Origin: Candidatus Riflebacteria bacterium HGW-Riflebacteria-2
GTDB taxonomy: Bacteria > Muiribacteriota > Ozemobacteria > Ozemobacterales > Ozemobacteraceae
NCBI GenBank assembly: GCA_002839435.1
Contig: PGYA01000045.1
Span: 1 to 37,312, forward strand
Direction of reading: 5' to 3'
Length of the DNA stretch: 37,312 nt
In this document: one piece after another, positions 1 through 7,553 of the stretch
Numbering within the stretch: position 1 is the stretch's first letter
How the letters are laid out: every line of letters begins with the position of its first letter
Notes under the pieces: model-generated
What the model was told of the DNA's origin: nothing
Seen by the model: the letters and a program-made list of their open reading frames with translations, nothing else
Database searches by the model: none
Translations under genes and position numbers: made by a program

Positions 1-689
1 ACGTGGCGGCGGCGTGCAATCGGCTTTTTTTCGGCAATGATTCTACCGCTTAATTTTTCACTGATCAGAGCCTCATCCTCGTCATCTTCAGGTGTGCCAG
101 CCATCATAAGCTGCGGTTCAAGAGCGTCGGCTTTTTCATAAAGGGTTTCCGATGCAGTGGTCTCCAACGCAGTTTCAGAAGCCGACGCGATTGTACCGGC
201 ATCGGTTGCGTCGATCACCTCGAGGTCAAGACCGTCTTCATCATCTTGATCGACAGCGTATTCGCCGATAACTTCGTCAGGCAAAGTGTCGCTATCAACT
301 GGCAACTCTTCAGTGCCACTGCCAGTTTCCTGTGACAATTTTTCATCTTCTTCGTTGTCTGCCCCGGGGAGCTTCTGCGAAGCGAGGCCGTCATCTTTGT
401 CTTTGTTTTCGTCGCTTTCGTCGCCTTCTTGTGCAGTTTCAGCATTGGTCGGGATCGACAGGGCTTCAATCTCAGCCAGTATTTCGGCTGCACTCTTGAT
501 CCCATCAGCAACCACTTCGGGTGCAGAAGCCGGGTTCCTTGCGTCGGCCTCGACTTCGGCAATCAGTTCTTCAGTAGTTTTGGCTCTGGTTACCTGGCCG
601 ACTGCGGCAGAAGCTGCCGCCAGAAAAGCCAGCAGAATACAAAAAGGCGTGATGGCGCGAATAAATTTTTGTGTGATATCTGTTTGCAT
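1..689 (-). CDS. Secreted acidic protein of unknown function (3' end outside window)
   Basis: The frame is open from an ATG at 689 to base 1, so the C-terminal part is missing; about 229 codons are visible. An in-frame TGA lies six codons upstream, so this is the first ATG available, although no clear Shine-Dalgarno precedes it. Residues 1-31 look like a Sec signal peptide with the hydrophobic core FCILLAFLAAASAA and a probable cleavage near AVGQ. The visible mature part is very rich in Glu, Asp, Ala, Ser and Thr, has no cysteine and shows no recognisable domain, suggesting a flexible acidic linker or N-terminal region. It becomes basic (KKPIARRRH) at the window edge. I do not recognise the family. 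The gene is divergent from the inositol-monophosphatase-family gene. Confidence 0.75.
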   Translation of the reverse strand, partial: MQTDITQKFIRAITPFCILLAFLAAASAAVGQVTRAKTTEELIAEVEADARNPASAPEVVADGIKSAAEILAEIEALSIPTNAETAQEGDESDENKDKDDGLASQKLPGADNEEDEKLSQETGSGTEELPVDSDTLPDEVIGEYAVDQDDEDGLDLEVIDATDAGTIASASETALETTASETLYEKADALEPQLMMAGTPEDDEDEALISEKLSGRIIAEKKPIARRRH

Positions 690-744
690 GGCCTGGCTAC
701 TATATCATTTTTTGCCGGCAACTGAAAGAGAGCAACGCATAGTA

Positions 745-773
745 ATGACATCAGTCGGTGGTCAGTGTATAAT
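745..773 (+). promoter_or_regulatory. Sigma70-like promoter for the inositol-monophosphatase-family gene
   Basis: A -35 box ATGACA (745-750) and a perfect -10 box TATAAT (768-773) are separated by 17 bp. The predicted start of transcription lies about 30 nt before the ATG at 809. Confidence 0.65.
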
Positions 774-808
774 CGCCTGAAATCAAACTTGAGAAGGGCA
801 CTTCCCCT

Positions 809-1600
809 ATGCAAAATCTCGAAACCCTCAGCAATGGAGCTGCCGAAGTGGCAGTCGCGGCAGCAGAACTGATCAAAAAACATTTTAATGATTCACATCA
901 GATAACCTTCAAGGGCACGGTTGACCTGGTCACCGAAGTAGATGTCGCTTCAGAGGGTCTTATAAGAAACCTTCTTCTCGAAAAGTTTCCAGATATCCGC
1001 TTTCATGGCGAGGAAAATGGCGGCGAAGACTGGTGCCAGGGTCAGGTCTGGGTTGTCGATCCGCTTGACGGCACCACCAATTTTGCCAACCGCCTGCCGC
1101 ATTTCAGCGTGTCGATAGCACTCTGCCATGACGGACAACCAGTGGCCGGCGCCATTGTTAACCCGATGAACGGCGAAGTATACCGAACCTGGCAGGGCGG
1201 CGGTGCCTGGCTCAACAACAACCGCATCTTCGTCAGCAAAGTCGACAAGCTCAACGAAGCGCTGGCAGTAACGGGGTATCCTTACAATCGTCGCGAGTGT
1301 CTCGATGAGTTGCTCAGGCACCTCGGCACCATGCTGCAGCATGTGCAATGCGTGCGCCGCCTCGGCTCAGCTGCGCTCGACCTCTGCTATATCGCGCGCG
1401 GAATATTCTCAATCTACTGGGAAACCAACCTGAAGCCCTGGGATATAGCGGCCGGAAGACTGCTCGTCAGCGAAGCCGGCGGCCTGGTTACCAGGTTCGA
1501 CGGCAGCCACATGTACCTTGACAGCTACGAGTTGCTGGCGACCAACCGCATTCTGCATGCAGAATGCATCAGGCTCCTGACCGAGAACAGAGCAGAATAA
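809..1600 (+). CDS. Inositol monophosphatase family protein (SuhB/IMPase-like)
   Basis: This 263-aa protein has the usual length and all the signatures of the Mg2+-dependent inositol monophosphatase/FBPase superfamily: VTEVD near residues 41-45, GEE at 67-69, the metal site DPLDGTTNF at 84-92, and KPWDIAAG with W211-D212 followed by EAGG. Members remove phosphate from myo-inositol 1-phosphate, fructose 1,6-bisphosphate, PAP or related small molecules in the cytoplasm. Sequence alone does not fix the substrate here. The ATG at 809 is preceded by GAGAAGG (791-797) at a usable distance and by a good promoter. The gene is convergent with the phosphofructokinase gene. Nothing suggests damage. Confidence 0.9.
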   Translation: MQNLETLSNGAAEVAVAAAELIKKHFNDSHQITFKGTVDLVTEVDVASEGLIRNLLLEKFPDIRFHGEENGGEDWCQGQVWVVDPLDGTTNFANRLPHFSVSIALCHDGQPVAGAIVNPMNGEVYRTWQGGGAWLNNNRIFVSKVDKLNEALAVTGYPYNRRECLDELLRHLGTMLQHVQCVRRLGSAALDLCYIARGIFSIYWETNLKPWDIAAGRLLVSEAGGLVTRFDGSHMYLDSYELLATNRILHAECIRLLTENRAE

Positions 1601-1638
1601 ACGTGGATTGAATTTTTGAACTCAAATGTGAAAGAGGG

Positions 1639-2973
1639 TTAGACGCGCGGATTGTTCTGCATCCAGCGTGGCTGGCCGGTACTTTCGAGAACGTTGAGCC
1701 AGAACATGCTTTCGGGATCGATGTATTTGCGGTTGCGAATGGAAATGTCGATCGGCACATGCGTAAAACAGTTGTTCCAGATACCTACCAGCATGCCGGT
1801 TTTACCACACATCCCGGCATGCACGGCGTTCTGGGCCAGCTGGTTACAGAAAATGCTGTCAGAAGGTATTGCGCAAGAACTGCGAATGATGTAGCTGGGA
1901 TCGATATACTTGAGAGATACCGGAACATTTCGTTCCTTGAAGTATCTTGCAATGCCATCACGCAGAAAGACGCCGATGTCGCCCGACTTGCGATTGCCGG
2001 AAACGTCTTTCTCATCCATCGAGCAGAAACGGTCGCCAACCCCCTCGGCAACGACAATTACCGCATGATTTTTCCGCTTAATGCGATCTAGAAGATGCTT
2101 GTAAAAGCCGTTTTCGCCGTCAAGATCGATAGGAATTTCCGGAATCAGACAGAAATTAACGTCCTGCGAGGCAATCGAAGCATTGGCAGTGATGTAGCCG
2201 GACTGGCGGCCCATGAGCTTGACCAGACCAACGCCGTTCTGGTAACCACGAGCTTCAACATGTGCGGTTCTTATTGAATCGACGGCATGGGTAAAGGCGG
2301 TCTCGAAACCAAAGGTTTTTTCGATAAAGCCGATGTCGTTGTCGATAGTCTTTGGAATGCCAATTACCGAGATAGCAAGTCCACGCTTGTTTATTTCATC
2401 GTGAATTTCTTTGGCGCCGCGAAGAGTGCCGTCGCCACCAATACAGAAAAGAATGTTGATGTTATAGTCCATCAGACGATCCACCATCAGACTGACATTC
2501 TGCGGACCGCGCGACGAACCGAGAATAGTGCCACCCTTTTCATGAATTTCTGAAACCACGTCAGGGTCGAGAACCATCGGCTGCAGGCCTGATTCTTTAA
2601 CCATGCCGAGGTAACCGTAGCGAAAGCCGTAGATATTCTTGACGCCATACCAGAAATGCATTTGCATGACGAGGCCGCGTATAACATCGTTCAGGCCTGG
2701 ACAGAGGCCGCCACAGGTGACAATGCCAGCCCGCGTATGGGCGGGATCGAAAAAGATCTTTTCGCGTGGTCCCGCTTTTTCGAAAGACAGGGGCTCCCGA
2801 CCGCCTGCCATTTCGGCTTTTACCTCGCACAGGCTGTTATTGAACAGAACACGCTCATTTTCTTCGACATAGTTGGTCAAAAAATCGCCGTCTATCTTCG
2901 AAAGTTTAAGTGGAGAATCTATCTCAGGGTTGCCAAGAGTATCAATCACCAGGTCTGCATGTTTCAGTTCCAT
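1639..2973 (-). CDS. pfkA: 6-phosphofructokinase, plant/trypanosome-type long subfamily
   Basis: The 444-aa protein carries the phosphofructokinase motifs CGGLCPGLN (87-95), GGDGT (179-183), PKTIDND (207-213) and MGRQSG (254-259). It should phosphorylate fructose 6-phosphate to fructose 1,6-bisphosphate in glycolysis. The N-terminal extension of about 80 residues and the overall motif spelling resemble plant ATP-PFKs rather than the short E. coli enzyme. Glycine after GGD normally marks ATP users, because PPi enzymes carry Asp there. The Lys in PKTIDND is shared by PPi enzymes and by ATP-dependent trypanosomal and plant enzymes. ATP is therefore the better guess, but PPi is not excluded. I chose the ATG at 2973 over an upstream one at 3063 because GAAAGG sits seven bases before it and the upstream residues look non-coding. 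Confidence 0.9.
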   Translation of the reverse strand: MELKHADLVIDTLGNPEIDSPLKLSKIDGDFLTNYVEENERVLFNNSLCEVKAEMAGGREPLSFEKAGPREKIFFDPAHTRAGIVTCGGLCPGLNDVIRGLVMQMHFWYGVKNIYGFRYGYLGMVKESGLQPMVLDPDVVSEIHEKGGTILGSSRGPQNVSLMVDRLMDYNINILFCIGGDGTLRGAKEIHDEINKRGLAISVIGIPKTIDNDIGFIEKTFGFETAFTHAVDSIRTAHVEARGYQNGVGLVKLMGRQSGYITANASIASQDVNFCLIPEIPIDLDGENGFYKHLLDRIKRKNHAVIVVAEGVGDRFCSMDEKDVSGNRKSGDIGVFLRDGIARYFKERNVPVSLKYIDPSYIIRSSCAIPSDSIFCNQLAQNAVHAGMCGKTGMLVGIWNNCFTHVPIDISIRNRKYIDPESMFWLNVLESTGQPRWMQNNPRV

Positions 2974-3088
2974 ATCGGGGCCTTTCAAAATTGATATTTT
3001 CAAAGCGGGTTGACTTTGGTATAGTATTCTGTAGTTTATATAGATACAGGTTGGTAAAGTCAAGAAACCAGCGAAAGCGAGATCGAGT

Positions 3089-4156
3089 TTGAATATTTAT
3101 TTCGGCGTTCCTTCCGGGGACACGAGTAACATCGAAGAGAGAGAAATTGCCAGACGCCTTATTGGCTCACTTACGACGCTTCCCTGCCATACCCGCGAAT
3201 TTACCACTGATGACCCCTACCCTTTCGATGCCGTAAAGGGAACACCATCGTTGATTCATGCTTTTCATGCTGCAAAATCTGGCCTACCCTGCCAGAAACT
3301 GGCAGAAAAAGCGCGCCTGCCTCTGATTGTTACCTGCACTGGGCTCGACGCCTATATCGACATGTATAACAGCGTTCTCAAACCCCAGCTGCAAGAGGTT
3401 CTGGAAGGTGCGCGCAAGGTCATTGTGCCTTACCCGCAGATGGGTAAATTCATCAAATCACGCCTGATGATCAATACTGAAATCGAAGTAATCCCGCCGG
3501 GAATAGCACCATTCAACGCTGAATTCGATTTTCCGCGCGAACATTTTGGCTTTATCCAGGGTGAGCGCCTGATTATGCTTGAGGGCGGTCTGTTGCCGGC
3601 TAAAAATGTGATTTTTGCGATACATTACATCGAAAAAATCATTGCAGATTACCCTGAATTGCGCCTGGTTATCATGAATACGCCTTATGACAGCGAATAT
3701 CAGAAACAGGTAATCGCCGAGACGGCAGGGCGGCCATGGGTAAGACTGATAGACCGCCCCGAAGATGGTTTGCTGCCGTTTCTGCACCGGCAAGCCGAAA
3801 TATTCATCAATGTTTCACATGCAGAAGGCTACAATTCATTCATGCTGAGCGCCATGCAGACTGGTCGGCCGGTGCTGGCCGCTGACGTTTACGGCAACCA
3901 TGCGTTCATCAAAAATGAGGAAACCTTTCCGGGAATGGGCAATGGCTGGCTCTACTTCACCGCGCCCGGCCCTTCCAGTTTTGGCAGAATTCATGACGGC
4001 GACGATTTCATCAGCAAACTGCGTTACATGCTCGACAACCCGGAGCTTGCCAGCGAGGTAGGCCAGCGCGCCGCTCGCGTAGTGGCGCAGAGCCATACTG
4101 TTGAAAAAGAGTTATACCTGCATATTCAGGTATACAAGTCGATCCTGCGAGGGTAA
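3089..4156 (+). CDS. Glycosyltransferase, GT4-like (GT-B fold)
   Basis: This 355-aa protein has the two-domain arrangement of GT-B retaining glycosyltransferases. The N-terminal half ends near VIPPGIAPF, the usual junction motif. The C-terminal half carries a LEGGLLPAKN nucleotide-sugar loop and the donor-site segment AEGYNSFMLSAMQTGRPVL. In that segment the second glutamate of the E-x7-E motif is replaced by serine, so the donor site is slightly unusual. Donor and acceptor are unknown; a glycan or glycolipid role is likely. The start is a TTG at 3089 in the context GATCGAGTTTG, directly followed by NIYFGVPSG, a typical first beta strand. It is divergent from the phosphofructokinase gene and convergent with nrdG, ending 15 bp from it. 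Confidence 0.8.
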   Translation: MNIYFGVPSGDTSNIEEREIARRLIGSLTTLPCHTREFTTDDPYPFDAVKGTPSLIHAFHAAKSGLPCQKLAEKARLPLIVTCTGLDAYIDMYNSVLKPQLQEVLEGARKVIVPYPQMGKFIKSRLMINTEIEVIPPGIAPFNAEFDFPREHFGFIQGERLIMLEGGLLPAKNVIFAIHYIEKIIADYPELRLVIMNTPYDSEYQKQVIAETAGRPWVRLIDRPEDGLLPFLHRQAEIFINVSHAEGYNSFMLSAMQTGRPVLAADVYGNHAFIKNEETFPGMGNGWLYFTAPGPSSFGRIHDGDDFISKLRYMLDNPELASEVGQRAARVVAQSHTVEKELYLHIQVYKSILRG

Positions 4157-4171
4157 CTGCCGAATCCTGGT

Positions 4172-4921
4172 TCAGGCTGCCTTTTTCAGACTGTCGGCAT
4201 CGCTGTCATCTGATCGCAGAATAAACCCGGTAAAGCGCGAACGCAGTTTAAAAATTGTCGCTGGCTGCAGCCAGGCCGATTTTACCGGCGGCAGAGACGG
4301 GTCGAGAGCTTCGCCATATTTGAATTTCTGAATGGCATAATTGCTGACATTCCTGTCACAGAGCCAGTCAGCCATCTGCATTATATCAGAATCAGACAAC
4401 AAACCCGGGTGAACGGTAGTGCGGTATTCGTGCTTAACGCCTGTTGTAACCAGTATGTCGGCAAGTCGCCCGTATGCCTTTTCATCGATCTGCTGGCGGG
4501 TAACTGCCTGATACTTGTCAAACGGAGCCTTGAAGTCAACAGCTATAAATTGCAACAGTCGCTCTTTTAGAGCCTGTTCAACCGTATCAGGAAAGAAACC
4601 ATTGGTGTGAAGAGCTGCTTCGAAGCCGAGTTCCCTGACTTCGCGCAGAGCATCGAGAAGCCCTGGTTGCAAACAAGGCTCACCGCCACTGAATACAACA
4701 CCTTCAATGAAACCCTGGCGATCTCTCAGAAAATCAATAACCGACTCCCAGGTCAGCGGGTCTGCTGATTTCTCTCCCAGTAGAGACCGGTTGTAGCAGA
4801 ACCGGCAGCGCAGGTTACAGCCCTGCGTAAAGATTACACTGGCCAGCCGACCCGGAAAGTCTATCATGGTCAGGGGCTGCATGCCCCCGACCAGAATTTT
4901 TTCAGAACCGATTTTATTCAT
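4172..4921 (-). CDS. nrdG: Anaerobic ribonucleoside-triphosphate reductase activating protein
   Basis: This 249-aa radical-SAM protein has the iron-sulfur motif C-x3-C-x2-C at C35, C39 and C42 (CNLRCRFC) and the SAM-binding SGGEP motif. It uses S-adenosylmethionine and a [4Fe-4S] cluster to place the glycyl radical on NrdD, which it immediately follows. The ATG lies only four bases after the nrdD stop codon, so the two are surely co-transcribed and probably translationally coupled. The N-terminal MQPLTMIDFPGR and the length of about 250 residues match the longer NrdG/PflA-like class found with NrdD in many anaerobes rather than the roughly 150-aa E. coli NrdG. Confidence 0.93.
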   Translation of the reverse strand: MNKIGSEKILVGGMQPLTMIDFPGRLASVIFTQGCNLRCRFCYNRSLLGEKSADPLTWESVIDFLRDRQGFIEGVVFSGGEPCLQPGLLDALREVRELGFEAALHTNGFFPDTVEQALKERLLQFIAVDFKAPFDKYQAVTRQQIDEKAYGRLADILVTTGVKHEYRTTVHPGLLSDSDIMQMADWLCDRNVSNYAIQKFKYGEALDPSLPPVKSAWLQPATIFKLRSRFTGFILRSDDSDADSLKKAA

Positions 4922-4925
4922 TTAA

Positions 4926-7118
4926 TCAGACGACTTCTCTTACCAGATCGCTCGGGCGCATGAGAACGCGATCGCTGTATTCACTCTTCTTGCCGGCATT
5001 GAACTGCGAAACGGGTCGGAAATAGCCCATTACGCGGGTCCAGACTTCGCAGACCTGGCGATTTTCATCGGTGAGCACAACGTTTTCTGGCGCCAGTTCC
5101 TGCCCCTCGGCCTGAGCTATGGCAACAGCCTTTTTCGTTTCAATTGCATCACAGGTCGGGCAATACTGATGTTCACCGGCGATGTAGCCATGTTTCGGAC
5201 AGATGCTGAAAGTCGGAGTGATGGTGATATATGGCAACCGGAACTGAGTCAGAGTCTTCTGAACCAGACGTTTGCACGATTCGGCGTCAGGAATGCGCTC
5301 GCCAACATACAGGTGCAGAACAGTACCACCGGTATATTTGGTCTGCAGCTTTTCCTGATGGCGCATTACATCGAACAGATCGCCCTGATAGTCGACTGGC
5401 AGCTGACTTGAATTGGTATAGTAGGCAGCCTGCGGCGTGCCGGCCTGAATGATTTCGGGGAAACGCTTGCGGTCTTCGCGAGCGAAACGATGCGTGGCGC
5501 CTTCGGCCGGAGTCGCTTCGAGATTGTAAAGATGACCGGTTTCGACCTGATATTGCACGATCTTTTCGCGCATAAAATCGAGAATCCGCTGTGCCAGCTC
5601 AACGCCCTGCGGGTTAGAGATGTCATAGGTATTCTCTGAGAAGTTACGAACGCATTCGTTCATGCCATTGATACCTATAGTCGAGAAGTGGTTGCGCAGA
5701 GTGCCGAGATAGCGTCTGGTATAGGGAAACAGGCCGCTGTCGATTCTGGCCTGAATGACTTTGCGCTTTACTTCAAGGCTCTTTTTAGAGAGCTCCATCA
5801 GGTGCTCGAGTCTGGTGGTTAGTGCTTCATAATTGCCCTTGAACATGTAGCCAAGGCGGGCTAGATTGAGAGTGACGACACCGATCGATCCTGTCTGTTC
5901 GGCCGAGCCGAAAAGACCGTTGCCGCGCTTGAGCAGTTCGCGCAGATCAAGCTGCAGACGGCAGCACATCGAGCGAACCATATTCGGTTCGAGATCTGAA
6001 TTGATAAAATTCTGGAAATACGGCAAACCGTATTTGGCTGTCATTTCGAACAGTGGCTGGCAATTGGGGTGGTCCCAGTCAAAGTCTTTGGTGATGTTAT
6101 AGGTCGGGATCGGGAATGTGAAAGCACGGCCACGATTGTCGCCAACACTCATTACATCTATGAAAGCACGGTTGATCAGATCCATTTCAACCTGGAGGTC
6201 GCCATAGGTAAAGTCAGTGTGCTGACCGCCAATAAGCGGATGCTGAGCCTTGAGGTCTTCCGGGCAGTTCCAGTCGAGGGTGAGGTTGGTAAAAGGAGTC
6301 TGCGTACCCCAGCGCGATGGAACGTTAAGGTTGTAAACAAATTCCTGAATTCCCTGAAAGACCTGCTCGTAACTGATACCATCGAGTCTCACAAAAGGCG
6401 CCAGATAAGTATCAAAAGACGAAAAAGCCTGTGCACCAGCCCATTCATTCTGTAGAGTACCGAGAAAGTTAACCATCTGACCGAGTGCACTTGAGAAGTG
6501 CTTCGGCGGGCCGGCTTCGACCTTACCAGGAACTCCGTTGAAGCCTTCCTGCAGCAGGGTTCGCAGTGACCAGCCGGCGCAGTAACCGGAGAGCATGTCG
6601 AGGTCATGAATATGCATATCGCCTTCGCGATGGGCGTCACCTATTTCAGGGTTATAAACGTGAGAAAGCCAGTAATTGGCGGTAACCTTGCCGGCCACAT
6701 TGAGAATAAGACCACCGAGGGAGTAGCCCTGATTGGCATTGGCGTTGACGCGCCAGTCCTGGTGTCCAAGATATTCGTTGATCGAACTGATGCTGTCGAC
6801 CATTGAGCGGCGACCTTCGCGCATCTGCTTGTGCTGTTCGCGGTAAACAATATAAGAACGGCTGGTCGTAAAATAATTGTTGGCGATCAGTACGTGTTCA
6901 ACAACGTCCTGGACTTCTTCGACATTAGGTGTGCCCGACTGATGGCGGTGTGCCAGAATATTGATAACCTGACTGGCCATACGCATCGAATCAACCATGC
7001 CGAACTCACTGGTTGCCCTGCCGGCTCTCTCGATAGCTGAACGGATTTTCTCCGGATTGAATGGTACTACGTTGCCCTGACGATTTTCGATGAACTGCAA
7101 TTCGCGACCCTGCTTCAT
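4926..7118 (-). CDS. nrdD: Anaerobic (class III) ribonucleoside-triphosphate reductase
   Basis: This 730-aa enzyme makes deoxyribonucleotides without oxygen. Residues about 10-95 form an ATP-cone for allosteric control (VVPFNPEKIRSAIERAG). The active-site region has the MCCRLQLD motif with cysteines near 385-386. A zinc site appears near the C terminus as ICPKHGYIAGEHQYCPTC, with one ligand position occupied by His. The glycyl-radical loop RPVSQFNAGK places the radical glycine at about 709. I chose the ATG at 7118 rather than 7151 because AGGGAG lies six bases upstream of it. nrdG follows directly. The promoter and dyads lie upstream between 7164 and 7324. No oxygen-dependent reductase is visible in the window. 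Confidence 0.95.
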   Translation of the reverse strand: MKQGRELQFIENRQGNVVPFNPEKIRSAIERAGRATSEFGMVDSMRMASQVINILAHRHQSGTPNVEEVQDVVEHVLIANNYFTTSRSYIVYREQHKQMREGRRSMVDSISSINEYLGHQDWRVNANANQGYSLGGLILNVAGKVTANYWLSHVYNPEIGDAHREGDMHIHDLDMLSGYCAGWSLRTLLQEGFNGVPGKVEAGPPKHFSSALGQMVNFLGTLQNEWAGAQAFSSFDTYLAPFVRLDGISYEQVFQGIQEFVYNLNVPSRWGTQTPFTNLTLDWNCPEDLKAQHPLIGGQHTDFTYGDLQVEMDLINRAFIDVMSVGDNRGRAFTFPIPTYNITKDFDWDHPNCQPLFEMTAKYGLPYFQNFINSDLEPNMVRSMCCRLQLDLRELLKRGNGLFGSAEQTGSIGVVTLNLARLGYMFKGNYEALTTRLEHLMELSKKSLEVKRKVIQARIDSGLFPYTRRYLGTLRNHFSTIGINGMNECVRNFSENTYDISNPQGVELAQRILDFMREKIVQYQVETGHLYNLEATPAEGATHRFAREDRKRFPEIIQAGTPQAAYYTNSSQLPVDYQGDLFDVMRHQEKLQTKYTGGTVLHLYVGERIPDAESCKRLVQKTLTQFRLPYITITPTFSICPKHGYIAGEHQYCPTCDAIETKKAVAIAQAEGQELAPENVVLTDENRQVCEVWTRVMGYFRPVSQFNAGKKSEYSDRVLMRPSDLVREVV

Positions 7119-7163
7119 GACTGCTCCCTGCTGATAAATAATAGAATGCACGCCAAAATTCTG

Positions 7164-7179
7164 TACACGACAGAGTGTA
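7164..7179. promoter_or_regulatory. Inverted repeat upstream of nrdD (possible operator)
   Basis: TACAC and GTGTA form perfect 5-bp arms around a 6-bp centre, 46 bp before the nrdD start and inside the predicted leader. The outer ACAC/GTGT resembles half-sites of NrdR boxes, but the spacing is two bases shorter than the usual 16-bp box. The regulator is therefore uncertain. Confidence 0.3.
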
Positions 7180-7284
7180 TGGGATAAAATCTCTCTGGAA
7201 TTCCAAGAATATGACTATGAGCTATTAAAGTCTGTTAAATTTTAAATTTTTTCGAAAGCAAACTTTAACTCTCTCTTGTTTTGT

Positions 7285-7324
7285 TGTGGGTTAGATTACA
7301 CCACATTTCAGACTGCAAAGTCAA
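7285..7324 (-). promoter_or_regulatory. nrdDG promoter with a dyad over the -10 box
   Basis: On the minus strand a -35 box TTGACT (7319-7324) and a -10 box TGTAAT (7295-7300) are 18 bp apart. A perfect inverted repeat, TGTGG at 7285-7289 and CCACA at 7301-7305, brackets the -10 box, which is where a repressor would bind. The leader would be about 170 nt long. Confidence 0.5.
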
Positions 7325-7488
7325 AGCTTTTTTAGAAAAATTTTCGAGTCAATCACAATGCGCTTTTCAGCCTCAATGGCCGCGTTGAGCCTTTTTTATC
7401 GGCCGTCACAACATACCCCTGACGGGTGACTTGCATCATGCCGAAGGTTAAAGCAACGTGCACAAAACACACTTCAACCTCAGTGTAT
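7325..7488. other. Intergenic stretch with no gene found
   Basis: This is the remainder of the 435-bp gap between nrdD and the polynucleotide-kinase-like gene. It is AT-rich next to the promoter and mixed elsewhere. I see no tRNA, riboswitch core or ORF with a ribosome binding site. A 28-codon minus-strand frame (7353-7439) exists but lacks a Shine-Dalgarno sequence. Confidence 0.5.
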
Positions 7489-7534
7489 GAAAAATAAAAA
7501 TACTGCTCCGGCATCGAATGCCGAAGCAGTATTT
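7489..7534 (-). terminator. Rho-independent terminator of the DHH/kinase operon
   Basis: AAATACTGCT-C-CGGCAT (7498-7514) pairs with ATGCCG-A-AGCAGTATTT (7518-7534) through a CGA loop, giving 16 bp with one mismatch. On the minus strand it is followed by a run of T residues (complement of 7490-7497). It lies just after the stop codon of the 417-aa gene. Confidence 0.85.
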
Positions 7535-7553
7535 AATAAGCAGAAACAGCTTG

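Noticed and set aside
286..780. 164-codon Ser/Ala-rich open frame on the plus strand
   Set aside because: It mirrors the acidic minus-strand gene; its Ser-rich composition is what antisense of Glu/Asp/Ala codons gives, and it overlaps the promoter at 745-773.
3010..3044. Possible promoter TTGACT...TATATA before the GT4 gene at 3089
   Set aside because: The spacing (19-21 bp) is outside the normal range and the nearer TATAGT lacks a good -35, so no promoter is called.
7353..7439. 28-codon minus-strand frame in the nrdD-kinase gap
   Set aside because: It has no Shine-Dalgarno, no promoter of its own and is too short to judge without comparative data.
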